Assembly (NCBI RefSeq): GCF_001570365.1
Contig: NZ_BBYK01000065.1
Span: 21,345 to 85,344 of the forward strand
Reading direction: 5' to 3'
Source of the DNA: Microtetraspora fusca
Lineage (GTDB): Bacteria > Actinomycetota > Actinomycetes > Streptosporangiales > Streptosporangiaceae
Length of the DNA stretch: 64,000 bases
The notes under the pieces were generated by a model that ran no database searches, was not told the DNA's origin, and saw only the letters and a list, made by a program, of their open reading frames with translations. Numbering within the stretch: position 1 is the first letter of the stretch; each line of letters opens with the position of its first letter. The position numbers were made by a program, and so were the translations under genes. Positions 25,358 through 33,708 of this stretch are shown piece by piece.

Positions 25358-26874
25358 CCGACCCGACCCCCTGCTACATCGGCGTGGACGTCGGCCTCAC
25401 CGCGTCGAAGGCCGCCGCCTTCGACGCCGAGGGCAACGAGATCGGCGTGGTCCACGCCCGCACGCCGCGCACCGCGGTGACCGCGCACCGGCACGACGTG
25501 GACATGGTCGCGCTCGCCGACACCGTCATGTCGCTGCTCGCCGAGCTGGCCGGCAAGCTGGCCGCCGACGGGTACGTCGCGGCCGGCATCGGCGTGGCCG
25601 CGCACGGCAACGGGCTGTACCCGGTGGACGCGTCCCTGCGTCCGGTCGCCCCGGCCATCGCCTCCTCGGACAGCCGGGCCCAGCACGTCGTGGACGAGAT
25701 CGCCGAGGATGACGCGCTCCGCCTGGCGCGCGAGACCGGATCCATCCCGTGGGCGGCCCAGCCCAGCGTGCTGCTGCGCTGGCTGCGCGACGCCGACCCC
25801 GAGGCGTACGCCGCCACCCGCTGGGCGCTGTCCTGCAAGGACTGGGTGACCTGCCAGCTCACCGGCGTGCCGAGCGCCGACTACAGCGACGCGAGCGCGT
25901 TCGGCATGGTGGCCCTGGACACCCGCGAGTACAGCGCGACCGCGCTCGAACTGGTCGGGCTGCCCGCGAGCGACCTGGAGCGGTTCCCGCCGCTGCGCGA
26001 GTCCGGCGAGATCGTCGCCGGGCTGAGCGCGCGGGCGGCCGAACTCACCGGCCTGCCTGAGGGACTGCCGGTCATCGCGGGCTGCATGGACTGCGTGGCG
26101 GCGACCCTGGGCGCCGGAGGCCGCGCCCTCGGCGACGTGACGATCATCGTCGGCACGTGGGCCATCAACGGCGTGGTCGTCCCCGCGGGCACCCCGGCGC
26201 CCGAGGTCACGCTCAGCGCGCTGATGCCCGACTCCGCCACCATGCTCGCCATGGAGGTCGCGCCGACCTCGGCCGCCAACCTGGAGTGGCTCGCGTCCGC
26301 GTCGGTTCCGCACGGCCGGGTCGGCGGCGTGCCGGCGGCCGAGCTGCTGGGCGAGGCGGCCACGGTGGAGCCGGGCGCGGAGGGCCTGCTGTTCCTTCCC
26401 TTCGTGAACGGCGCACCCGAGCACCCCGCCGCGTCCGGGACGTTCCTCGGCATCTCGGGCGTCCACCGGCGCGGGCATCTCACCCGCGCGGTGATCGAAG
26501 GGGTCGCGCAGTACCACCGGGTGCAGCTCGACCGGGTCCTGGCCAGCGGCGCCGACGTCGGCGACCGCCCGTGGCGGCTCGCCGGAGGCGGCGCCAGGTC
26601 CGAGGTGTGGGCGCAGATCTTCGCCGACGTCCTCGGCCGTCCGGTGCGTCGCCAGCTCACCAGCGAGCTGGGCGCGCGCGGCGTCGCGTCGCTGCTGCCC
26701 GCCGCGCTCGGCCACGACGTCGCGCCGTGGTCGGTCAGCGACGAGGACGACCTGTGCGTGCGTCCCGGCCCGGCCCGGCCGGCGTACGTCCGGCACGGCG
26801 AGGTGTTCGACCGGGTCCTCGCCGGCATGTGGGGGCCGTGGTCGGAGGTCGAGCGGTACCGCACCGACTCCTGA
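25354..26874 (+). CDS. FGGY-family carbohydrate/polyol kinase
   Basis: A 506-residue kinase. N-terminal YIGVDVGLTASKAAAFDAEG is the FGGY phosphate-1 motif. SDSRAQHVVDEIAEDDA, PVIAGCMDCVAATLGAGG and the later LAGGGARSEVWAQIFADVLG are typical of the xylulokinase/erythritol kinase side of the family, not of glycerol kinase. Start GTG follows ACAGGAGG and overlaps the dehydrogenase stop. It should phosphorylate the imported substrate first, then the GlpD-like enzyme oxidises it and the LsrF-like enzyme cleaves it. The substrate is unknown. A strong hairpin follows, so this is the last gene of the operon. Confidence 0.9.
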   Translation: MTDPTPCYIGVDVGLTASKAAAFDAEGNEIGVVHARTPRTAVTAHRHDVDMVALADTVMSLLAELAGKLAADGYVAAGIGVAAHGNGLYPVDASLRPVAPAIASSDSRAQHVVDEIAEDDALRLARETGSIPWAAQPSVLLRWLRDADPEAYAATRWALSCKDWVTCQLTGVPSADYSDASAFGMVALDTREYSATALELVGLPASDLERFPPLRESGEIVAGLSARAAELTGLPEGLPVIAGCMDCVAATLGAGGRALGDVTIIVGTWAINGVVVPAGTPAPEVTLSALMPDSATMLAMEVAPTSAANLEWLASASVPHGRVGGVPAAELLGEAATVEPGAEGLLFLPFVNGAPEHPAASGTFLGISGVHRRGHLTRAVIEGVAQYHRVQLDRVLASGADVGDRPWRLAGGGARSEVWAQIFADVLGRPVRRQLTSELGARGVASLLPAALGHDVAPWSVSDEDDLCVRPGPARPAYVRHGEVFDRVLAGMWGPWSEVERYRTDS

Positions 26875-26888
26875 CCCGCCCGCCGTTC

Positions 26889-26927
26889 GAACCGGTCCGC
26901 CGTACTGGGTCACAGGCGGACCGGTTC
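26889..26927. terminator. terminator of the polyol operon
   Basis: GAACCGGTCCGCC and GGCGGACCGGTTC form a perfect 13-bp stem with a 13-base loop, beginning 14 bases after the kinase stop. No U-tract follows, which is common in actinomycetes. Confidence 0.75.
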
Positions 26928-27006
26928 AGGCGTCGTGCCGGAACCCACGCGGGCCGCGCCCGCCGAACCGGCGGCCGCGGCCTGTTCCGTGTACGGCGGC
27001 GATGGT

Positions 27007-27486
27007 TCAGCGGGCGGTGTGGTACCGGCGGTGCAGCTCGCGCACCCGTTCGGTCAGCTCGAGGACCGGACCCTCCACCGCGACGCCGGGGGCGACCTCC
27101 TGGATCGGGAGCGCCCGCACCGGAGCCGCCGGGACGCCCAGCTCGGTCAGCCAGGAGACGAGCTGCTCGGACGAGGCCGCGTACACGATGCGGCCCAGGC
27201 CGACCCACGCGTGCGCGGCCGCGCACATCGGGCAGTGCTCCCCGGAGGTATAGACGGTCGCCGCCGCCCGTTCCTCGGGCGCCATGTTCCCCGCGGCCCA
27301 GCGCGCCAGCTCGAACTCGGGGTGGCGGGTCCGGTCGCCGCCCGCGATCCGGTTGCGGTCCTCGGCGAGAACGGCGCCGTCCGCCGAGACAAGCACGGAG
27401 CCGAACGGCTCGTCGCCGTCCTCCAGTGCCTCGACCGCCAGCTCCACACAGCGTTCCAGATGCCGCAGATCCGTTTCGGTCACCAT
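27007..27486 (-). CDS. nucleoside deaminase (CMP/dCMP deaminase fold)
   Basis: A 159-residue zinc deaminase. The zinc ligands are His and catalytic Glu in RHPEFELAR (an HPE variant of the usual HAE) and the two cysteines in GEHCPMCAAA. The N-terminal LAVEALEDGDEPFGSVLVS is the substrate-pocket strand of guanine deaminase/TadA relatives. It likely deaminates a purine or pyrimidine base or nucleoside. Start ATG follows GGGGAGGCG. It stands alone and convergent with the polyol operon, and divergent from the next ABC transporter. Confidence 0.88.
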   Translation of the reverse strand: MVTETDLRHLERCVELAVEALEDGDEPFGSVLVSADGAVLAEDRNRIAGGDRTRHPEFELARWAAGNMAPEERAAATVYTSGEHCPMCAAAHAWVGLGRIVYAASSEQLVSWLTELGVPAAPVRALPIQEVAPGVAVEGPVLELTERVRELHRRYHTAR

Positions 27487-27724
27487 GGACGCCTCCCCGC
27501 AGTGCGATATCTCCGGCAATGCTAGATCATGTCCTGTTACGTGCGTGAAGATGCTCTTTCTGGGCACTTCGGCCGCACGTCCGCGCACGCGTCTTCGCGA
27601 ACCGCGAGGTCCTCGTGCGCAAAGTGCAAGGATCGGCCGCTGTTTGTCCATGGAGCGGACCCTGCCCCCGGAGTGAAGGTTGCGGCGGACCGGATCACCT
27701 TGGGCTAGGGAGGACGAAGGCGTC

Positions 27725-29068
27725 ATGGGCGTCACACAGCAGGCGAGGCCGGCCGTAGGGCTGGCCGGTGCGATGACCGCGATCCTCATGGCCGCCGCGT
27801 GCGGGAGCGGCGGGGCGGGCGAGCCCGCGGCCCCGGCCGCGTCCGCGGCGTCGGCCGCCGCCGGCGGGCCGGTGACCGTCGAGTGGTGGGGCTGGGCGCC
27901 CGGCTACGACAAGGCCGCCGAGGCGTGGAACGCCTCTCACCCGGACATCCAGGTGAAGTACGCCCAGATCGAGCCGGGCGCCAAGGGCGGCTACCAGAAG
28001 ATGCTCGGCGCGGTGAAGGCGGGCAACGCTCCGTGCCTCGCCCAGGTCGGAGGCGAGACCCTGGCCAGTTTCCTCGTCGAGGGTGCGCTGGAGGACATCA
28101 CCGCGTACGCAAAGGAGTCGAACGCCAAGTTCCAGCAGTGGGCGGTCAACTCGGTCACCTTCGGCGGACGGCAGGTCGCCGTCCCGGTTGACTCCGGGCC
28201 GATGGGAATGTTCTACCGCAAGGACATCCTCGCCAAGCACAAGATCGACGTGCCGAAGACCTGGGACGAGTTCGCCGCCGCCGCCGCGAAGCTGCACGCC
28301 GCCGACCCCAAGGCCTTCCTCACGTCGTTCAACCCGGACGACATGTACGGCTTCAGCGGCTACGCCTGGCAGGCCGGGGCGAGCTGGTTCTCCACCGCCG
28401 GCGACGCGTGGAAGGTGAGCATCACCGACGAGCCCACGCTCAAGGTCGCGAACTACTGGCAGGGGCTGCTCGACAAGAAGCTCGTCGACGTCAAGCCCGC
28501 CTGGTCGGACGCCTGGTTCAAGGATTTCACCGACGGCAGGATCGCCTCGCTGGTCGGCGCGGTGTGGATGACCAAGGTGCTCGAGGACTCGATCCCGAAG
28601 ACCTCGGGCAAGTGGGCGGTCGCCCCGATGCCCTCCTGGGAGCCCGGCACGACGGCTACCGGCAACGTCGGCGGCTCACCCAACGCCGTGCTGAAGGGAT
28701 GTGCGCACCCCAAGGAGGCCGTGGAGTTCGCCACCTGGCTGTCCACCGACCAGACCGCGTTCGACGACCTGATGGTCAACGGCGGCCTGTTCCCGACCTC
28801 CGCCGACGGCACCTCGCTGCCCGCGATGAAGTCGCCGCGGCCGTTCTACGGCGACCAGCCGGTCTTCGAGGTGTTCTCCGAGGCGGCCAAGACGGTCGCG
28901 CCGACCTTCGCCTGGGGCCCGACGACCCCCGCCGTGAACGACGCCTTCAACTCCGCCGTGGGCGAGGCGGTGAGCAAGGGCGGCACGCTGGCCGACGCGC
29001 TCAAGACCGTTCAGGAGAAGGCCGTGGCCTCCATCAGGGACAAGGGCCTGAGCGTCACCGAAGGCTAG
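27725..29068 (+). CDS. family 1 extracellular sugar-binding lipoprotein
   Basis: A 447-residue solute-binding protein of the oligosaccharide (CUT1/MalE-like) type. The lipobox is LMAAACGSG with Cys26 lipidated. The mature protein starts VTVEWWGWAPGYDKAAEAWN, typical of SBP_bac_1. Other features are PVDSGPMGMFYRKDILAKHK and GNVGGSPNAVLKGCAHPKEA. It should capture an oligosaccharide; the linked GH35 beta-galactosidase and AraC regulator suggest a galactoside. AGGGAGG lies 11 bases before the ATG. A hairpin separates it from the permeases. Confidence 0.92.
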   Translation: MGVTQQARPAVGLAGAMTAILMAAACGSGGAGEPAAPAASAASAAAGGPVTVEWWGWAPGYDKAAEAWNASHPDIQVKYAQIEPGAKGGYQKMLGAVKAGNAPCLAQVGGETLASFLVEGALEDITAYAKESNAKFQQWAVNSVTFGGRQVAVPVDSGPMGMFYRKDILAKHKIDVPKTWDEFAAAAAKLHAADPKAFLTSFNPDDMYGFSGYAWQAGASWFSTAGDAWKVSITDEPTLKVANYWQGLLDKKLVDVKPAWSDAWFKDFTDGRIASLVGAVWMTKVLEDSIPKTSGKWAVAPMPSWEPGTTATGNVGGSPNAVLKGCAHPKEAVEFATWLSTDQTAFDDLMVNGGLFPTSADGTSLPAMKSPRPFYGDQPVFEVFSEAAKTVAPTFAWGPTTPAVNDAFNSAVGEAVSKGGTLADALKTVQEKAVASIRDKGLSVTEG

Positions 29069-29087
29069 CCTCCGGTCCTCCGGTGAG

Positions 29088-29118
29088 ACGTCCCGTACGG
29101 CGCCGCCGTGCGGGACGT
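29088..29118. terminator. intercistronic hairpin after the binding-protein gene
   Basis: ACGTCCCGTACGG and CCGTGCGGGACGT pair at 12 of 13 positions (the other is a G-T wobble) around the loop CGCCG, followed by TTCCTC. Hairpins here commonly let the binding-protein mRNA accumulate above the permease mRNA, by partial termination or 3' protection. Confidence 0.7.
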
Positions 29119-29140
29119 TTCCTCTCCAGAAAGCGAAAAC

Positions 29141-30055
29141 ATGGCAGTCCAGCAACATGAGACGGCCCGCCGGGGTGGCAGGGCGGTGATCGGCAGGGCG
29201 ACCAATCGGGCGGCGCTGATCTTCCTCCTGCCGTTCGGGGCGCTGTTCGTCGTCTTCTTCGTGCTCCCCATCGGCTATGCGGTCAACGAGAGCCTGTACA
29301 AGCTGAAGCGATCCGGCCTCGGGTTCGGGACGCCGGAGCGGGTCTTCTCCGGCCTGGCGAACTACGCGGCGGTCTTCCGGGACGACACCTTCCTGACGGG
29401 GGTGCGGCGGCTGCTGCTGTTCGGGATCGTGCAGGTTCCGATCATGCTCGGCCTGGCGCTGGTGCTGGCCCTGCTCCTCGACGGCCACGCGGCCCGGTTC
29501 AAACGGTTCTTCCGGCTCGTCTACTTCCTGCCGTACGCGGTGCCGGGCGTCATCGCGGCGATCGTCTGGTCGTTCCTCTACACACCGGAGATCTCGCCGT
29601 TCGGGCTGGACCTGCTCGACGGCGACGTGGTGCTGTGGTCGATCGGCAACATCGTCACGTGGACGTGGACCGGCTTCAACATGCTGGTCATCTACTCGGC
29701 ATTGCGGGCGATCCCCAGGGAGCTGTGCGAGGCGGCGGCGATGGACGGGGCGAGTGCCTGGCGGATCGCCTGGTCGATCAAGGTGCCGATGGTCCGCCCG
29801 TCGCTCATCCTGACCGGCGTCTTCTCCATCATCGGCACGCTGCAGCTCTTCAACGAGCCGACCGTGCTGAGCGGCGTCACCACCACCGTCTCCAAGAGCT
29901 ACACGCCGCTGATGTGGTCGCTCCAGGTCGCGCTGGACAACAACGACTACGCGTTGGGGTCGGCGATCGCCATCGTGCTCGCCCTGCTTGCCGGCGCGCT
30001 GTCCTTCCTCTTCCTGCGGCTGTCCGCCTGGCTCACCCGACGCGGAGTGATGTGA
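29141..30055 (+). CDS. sugar ABC transporter permease (CUT1, MalF type)
   Basis: A 304-residue permease with six helices. The first is ALIFLLPFGALFVVFFVLPI. The cytoplasmic EAA loop, which contacts the ATPase, is CEAAAMDGASAWRIAWSIKV. The start MAVQQHETARRG is chosen because earlier codons overlap the hairpin. It pairs with the next permease, 3 bp away. No ATPase gene is in the cluster, so it probably uses a shared ATPase such as MsiK encoded elsewhere, as is known for many actinomycete sugar importers. Confidence 0.92.
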   Translation: MAVQQHETARRGGRAVIGRATNRAALIFLLPFGALFVVFFVLPIGYAVNESLYKLKRSGLGFGTPERVFSGLANYAAVFRDDTFLTGVRRLLLFGIVQVPIMLGLALVLALLLDGHAARFKRFFRLVYFLPYAVPGVIAAIVWSFLYTPEISPFGLDLLDGDVVLWSIGNIVTWTWTGFNMLVIYSALRAIPRELCEAAAMDGASAWRIAWSIKVPMVRPSLILTGVFSIIGTLQLFNEPTVLSGVTTTVSKSYTPLMWSLQVALDNNDYALGSAIAIVLALLAGALSFLFLRLSAWLTRRGVM

Positions 30056-30058
30056 CCG

Positions 30059-30898
30059 ATGAGACCGTCCATGCGAGCCCAGGTGCTCACCACCGCGTTC
30101 CTGTTCGTCGTCGCCGTCTACATCCTGCTGCCGGTGTGGTGGATGGTCGTGTCCGCCACCAAGTCGGCCGCCGACCTGTTCGACACGCCCGGCCTCTGGT
30201 TCGGCGGCGACCTCCACCTGGCGGGCAACATCGACCGGGTGATGTCGCAGGACGGTGGTCTGTACTCCCGCTGGCTGCTGAACACCCTGATCTACTCCGG
30301 GGGAGGCGCGCTCGGGGCGACGCTGCTCGCGGCCATGGCGGGGTACGCGCTGGCGAAGTACCCCTTCCGCGGCCGCGGCGTCGTGTTCGCGATCGTCATG
30401 GGGGCGGTCCTCATCCCCGCCCCGCTGATCACGCTTCCGCTGTACCTCCTGGAGAGCCGGCTCGGCCTGTTGAACACCATGTGGGGCGTGCTGCTGCCGT
30501 GCATGGTCAGCCCGTTCGGCGTCTACCTCGCCCGCGCGTACGCGGAGGCGGCGGTGCCCGGCACGCTGCTGGAGGCGGGCCGCATCGACGGGGCGGGGGA
30601 GCTGCGGATCTTCTTCACCGTGGGGATCCGGCTGATGGCGCCCGCGCTGGTGACGCTGTTCTTGTTCCAGTTCGTGGCGATCTGGAACAACTTCTTCCTG
30701 CCGATGATGGTGCTCAACGACCAGGCCCTGTGGCCCGTCACCCTGGGCCTGGTCAAGTGGCACGGCATCCGCACCGGCTTCCTGCGCGACGCCGTCGTCA
30801 CGGGCGCCCTCATCTCGATCGTCCCCGTCATCCTGGCCTTCGTGTCGCTGCAACGCTTCTGGAAGGCCGATCTCGCCGCCGGGAGCGTCAAGCTGTGA
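30059..30898 (+). CDS. sugar ABC transporter permease (CUT1, MalG type)
   Basis: A 279-residue permease, second of the pair. N-terminal helix FLFVVAVYILLPVWWMVVSA, then the periplasmic loop and core helices. The EAA loop is LLEAGRIDGAGELRIFFTVG and the final helix motif is FVSLQRFWKADLAAGSVKL, both MalG-like. The ATG is 3 bp after the previous stop, so they are translationally coupled. It ends 21 bp from the convergent beta-galactosidase gene. Transport of a galactoside is inferred from that neighbour. Confidence 0.92.
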   Translation: MRPSMRAQVLTTAFLFVVAVYILLPVWWMVVSATKSAADLFDTPGLWFGGDLHLAGNIDRVMSQDGGLYSRWLLNTLIYSGGGALGATLLAAMAGYALAKYPFRGRGVVFAIVMGAVLIPAPLITLPLYLLESRLGLLNTMWGVLLPCMVSPFGVYLARAYAEAAVPGTLLEAGRIDGAGELRIFFTVGIRLMAPALVTLFLFQFVAIWNNFFLPMMVLNDQALWPVTLGLVKWHGIRTGFLRDAVVTGALISIVPVILAFVSLQRFWKADLAAGSVKL

Positions 30899-30919
30899 CC
30901 GTGCCCGCGGCGCGCGGAC

Positions 30920-32662
30920 TCACCCGAGGTCGGGCTCCGGCCGCAGCTCCACGACGGGTTCCCCGGCCGCGTCCAGCTCCAGGACGACGATCTCGTTGTC
31001 CCCGGCCCGCAGCAGGGGGCCGGGGACGTAGAGCGTGCGCTGCGGCCCGATCGACCAGTAGCGGCCCAGACAGAAGCCGTTGACCCAGACGTAGCCGTGC
31101 CCCCACCCCGGCAGCGCGAGGAACGTGTCGGCGGGTTCCTCCACCGTGACCGCGCCTCGGAAGAAGGCCGGTACGGCGGCCGCCGTACCGGACCGGAACG
31201 GGACCTCGCCCGCGCTGCCGAACCGCAGGTCGCCGAGCGCGACGGCCTCCGCGGTCACGCCGTGGAGGTACTGCCGCTCGTGCCTGATCCCGCCGGTGAC
31301 GCCCTTGTGCTCGCCCATCAGCGGGCCGTAGTTCAACCGCCCGAGCGACTCGACCAGCAGCTCCACCGTGGCCGGGCCGGACACTTCCACCGCCCGGTGC
31401 TCCTTCTGGTCCACGCGGTCCAGCACGGCCACGCGGACGCCGTCCACGTAGACATGGGCCCGGTCGTGCAGGCCGTCCACAACCAGCGGGTACGGCCCGC
31501 GTGGCCCGGGGACCTCCACCCGGTAACGGACCAGGCCGTGGTCGAGCCCGAGTTCCTCGAACGACGGGGGCGTCGGGCCGCCGATGGGCGGTCCCGCCAG
31601 CGCGGGCAGCGCGGGCAGCAGCGCCGCCGACTCGGTCAGCCGCACGGTGGTCGGGGGCAGCACGGGCGGCGTGGGCGGGGGTTCCGGCGCGGGGTTGTAG
31701 CGCGTCAGCACGTCGCGGAAGAGCCGGAACTTCTCCGTCGCCGCCCCGTTCTCGCTGATGGGCGCGTCGTAGTCGTACGACGTGATCGTGGGCAGGTAGG
31801 CGCCGGTCTCCAGGTCGCGGTTCGCCCCGGCCCAGGTCCCGAAGTTCGTGCCCCCGTGCGCCATGTAGATGTTGACGGACGCGCCCGCCTCCAGCACCTC
31901 CTCCAGCACGGCGGCGGCCTCGGCTGTGTCCCGGGTGACCCGCTGGTTCCCCCAGTGGTCGAACCAGCCGATCCACAGCTCCATGCAGACCAGCGGGTCG
32001 TCCGGCCGGTGGCGCCGCAGGGTGTCGAGGGCCCGCGCGGGATCGGAGCCGAACGTGGCGGTGGCGAGCACCCCCGGAAGGGAGCCGCCGGTCAGCATGT
32101 GGTCCTCCGCTCCGTCCGCGGTGAACAGCGGGACGTCGATCCCCGACGCGCGCATGGTGTCCGCGAGGTGGCGCAGGTAGGCGGTATCCGTGCCGTACGA
32201 GCCGTACTCGTTCTCCACCTGCACCATCAGCACGTTGCCGCCCCGGGTGATCTGGCGCGCCGCGACACGGGGGAGGAGCCGGGCGAACCACCGGTCCACG
32301 TGGGCGATGAACTCCGGGTCGCTCGTCCGCAGCCGGCCGGTCACCCACCACGGCAGGCCGCCGTTGTCCCACTCCGCGCAGATGTACGGCCCCGGCCGCA
32401 CGATCGCGTGCAGGTCCGCGTCCGCCGCCGCGTCGAGGAAGCGGTCGAGATCGTCCAGGCGCCGGCACACGCCCGGACGCGGCTCGTGCAGGTTCCACGG
32501 CACATAGGTCTCAACGGTGTTGAGCCCCATGGCCCGCATCATCGCCAGCCGGTGCGACCACTGGTCCGGATGCACCCGGAAGTAGTGCATGGCGCCGGAG
32601 AGCAGGCGGAACTCCTCGCCGTTCAGCCGGAACACGCCGCCCTCGATCGTGAAAGTCCCCAC
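30920..32662 (-). CDS. beta-galactosidase, glycoside hydrolase family 35
   Basis: A 580-residue enzyme without a signal peptide, so cytoplasmic. Glu152 in VENEYGSYG is the predicted acid/base and Glu228 in CMELWIGWFDHWG the nucleophile. The start motif LLSGAMHYFRVHPDQWSHRL is the GH35 hallmark, and C-terminal jelly-roll modules include WVNGFCLGRYWSIGPQRTLY. It should hydrolyse terminal beta-galactosides brought in by the convergent transporter. The GTG start at 32662 is preferred because GAGGGGGATC precedes it. The divergent AraC protein, with an inverted repeat between them, probably controls it. Confidence 0.93.
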   Translation of the reverse strand: MGTFTIEGGVFRLNGEEFRLLSGAMHYFRVHPDQWSHRLAMMRAMGLNTVETYVPWNLHEPRPGVCRRLDDLDRFLDAAADADLHAIVRPGPYICAEWDNGGLPWWVTGRLRTSDPEFIAHVDRWFARLLPRVAARQITRGGNVLMVQVENEYGSYGTDTAYLRHLADTMRASGIDVPLFTADGAEDHMLTGGSLPGVLATATFGSDPARALDTLRRHRPDDPLVCMELWIGWFDHWGNQRVTRDTAEAAAVLEEVLEAGASVNIYMAHGGTNFGTWAGANRDLETGAYLPTITSYDYDAPISENGAATEKFRLFRDVLTRYNPAPEPPPTPPVLPPTTVRLTESAALLPALPALAGPPIGGPTPPSFEELGLDHGLVRYRVEVPGPRGPYPLVVDGLHDRAHVYVDGVRVAVLDRVDQKEHRAVEVSGPATVELLVESLGRLNYGPLMGEHKGVTGGIRHERQYLHGVTAEAVALGDLRFGSAGEVPFRSGTAAAVPAFFRGAVTVEEPADTFLALPGWGHGYVWVNGFCLGRYWSIGPQRTLYVPGPLLRAGDNEIVVLELDAAGEPVVELRPEPDLG

Positions 32663-32686
32663 GGACGATCCCCCTCGGTTCGTGAC

Positions 32687-32716
32687 GGGATCGTCATTCA
32701 GTCTCATTACGATCCC
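32687..32716. promoter_or_regulatory. inverted repeat in the GH35/AraC divergent promoter
   Basis: Arms GGGATCGT and ACGATCCC match perfectly with a 14-base spacer. It lies between the beta-galactosidase start and the AraC start, so it could be the operator for both directions. Confidence 0.6.
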
Positions 32717-32753
32717 CGGGGCACGAGCTTGCCGAGGGCGGGGTGGGGCGACC

Positions 32754-33635
32754 ATGGACAATTCGCGGCGTCCTGTTGGACCCATCGACTGGGTGCAGGG
32801 GCAGGAGCCCTGGGAGCACTGGTGGCACTACCTCACTCCGAGTCCGGTCCACCGGCGGCTGGGGCTCGCCTGCCTGGCGGTCGGCACCCAGCGGGGGCGG
32901 CTGCCCGCCGTCGGCCCCCGCGTCCTCGACCACCACGTCGCCGTGATCGTCCTGTCCGGCCAGGGCTGGTTCTCCTGGGACGGCCGTCCGCCGGTGGACG
33001 TGGCCGCCCCCGTGCTCCTGTGGCTGTTCCCCGGCGTGGAGCACCACTACGGCCCGTACGAGCCGGGCTGGTCGGAGTGCTTCGCCGACTTCACCGGCCC
33101 GTCCGTCGCCGCGTACGGTGAGCTGGGGTTCCTCGACCCGGAGGAGGCGGTCGTCCCACTGTCGTCGGCCGAGCCCGCCCACCTGGTGGTCAAGAAGATG
33201 GCCGCGGCCTGCCGCCGCGGCGGCCCCCACATGGAGGTCGAGACCTCCGCCGCCGTCCACGAGCTGCTGGTGACCCTGCGCCGCAGCCGGGCCGACCACG
33301 ATCCCAACGGCAACCCGGTGCTGGAGAGCCTGGCCAGGGACGCCTGTCTGCCGCTGTCGGTGCCCGAACACGCCCGCCGCCTCTCCATGCGGGTCGCCGA
33401 CCTCCGCGACGCCGTACGGCGCAGCGCCGGGTGCAGCCCCAAGGAGTACGTGCTGACGATCCGCCTCAACCAGGCCAAGGAACTGCTGGCCGGCACCGAC
33501 CTCGGGGTGGCCGCGGTCGCCCGCAGGGTCGGGTACGACGATCCCGGATACTTCACCCGGCTCTTCACACGGCGCGTGGGGGTCGCCCCGAGCGTGTTCA
33601 GGGAGCAGCAGTCGCGGGGGCCGTTCGGTTCCTGA
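32754..33635 (+). CDS. AraC-family transcriptional regulator
   Basis: A 293-residue regulator. The N-terminal cupin-like sensor domain (VIVLSGQGWFSWDGRPPVDV then WLFPGVEHHYGP) probably binds a sugar. The C-terminal double helix-turn-helix contains RLNQAKELLAGTDLGVAAVA and YDDPGYFTRLFTRRVGVAPS, a canonical AraC/XylS domain. It is divergent from the beta-galactosidase and linked to a sugar importer, so activation of galactoside use is a reasonable guess. The start ATG follows GGTGGGG. Confidence 0.92.
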   Translation: MDNSRRPVGPIDWVQGQEPWEHWWHYLTPSPVHRRLGLACLAVGTQRGRLPAVGPRVLDHHVAVIVLSGQGWFSWDGRPPVDVAAPVLLWLFPGVEHHYGPYEPGWSECFADFTGPSVAAYGELGFLDPEEAVVPLSSAEPAHLVVKKMAAACRRGGPHMEVETSAAVHELLVTLRRSRADHDPNGNPVLESLARDACLPLSVPEHARRLSMRVADLRDAVRRSAGCSPKEYVLTIRLNQAKELLAGTDLGVAAVARRVGYDDPGYFTRLFTRRVGVAPSVFREQQSRGPFGS

Positions 33636-33708
33636 TGTCGGGGCATGGCCGCATTCGTGGAAAAGTAATGCTCCGCAAGTGTGGACATCGTTGAGAGGAC
33701 GAACGGGA

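Noticed and set aside
17121..26874. An AI-2 (Lsr) quorum-sensing uptake system
   Set aside because: The transporter and LsrF-like enzyme fit, but LsrG and LsrR are missing and a GlpD-like dehydrogenase is present. The kinase looks like a polyol kinase. I prefer a polyol pathway, although the transporter could be of Lsr descent.
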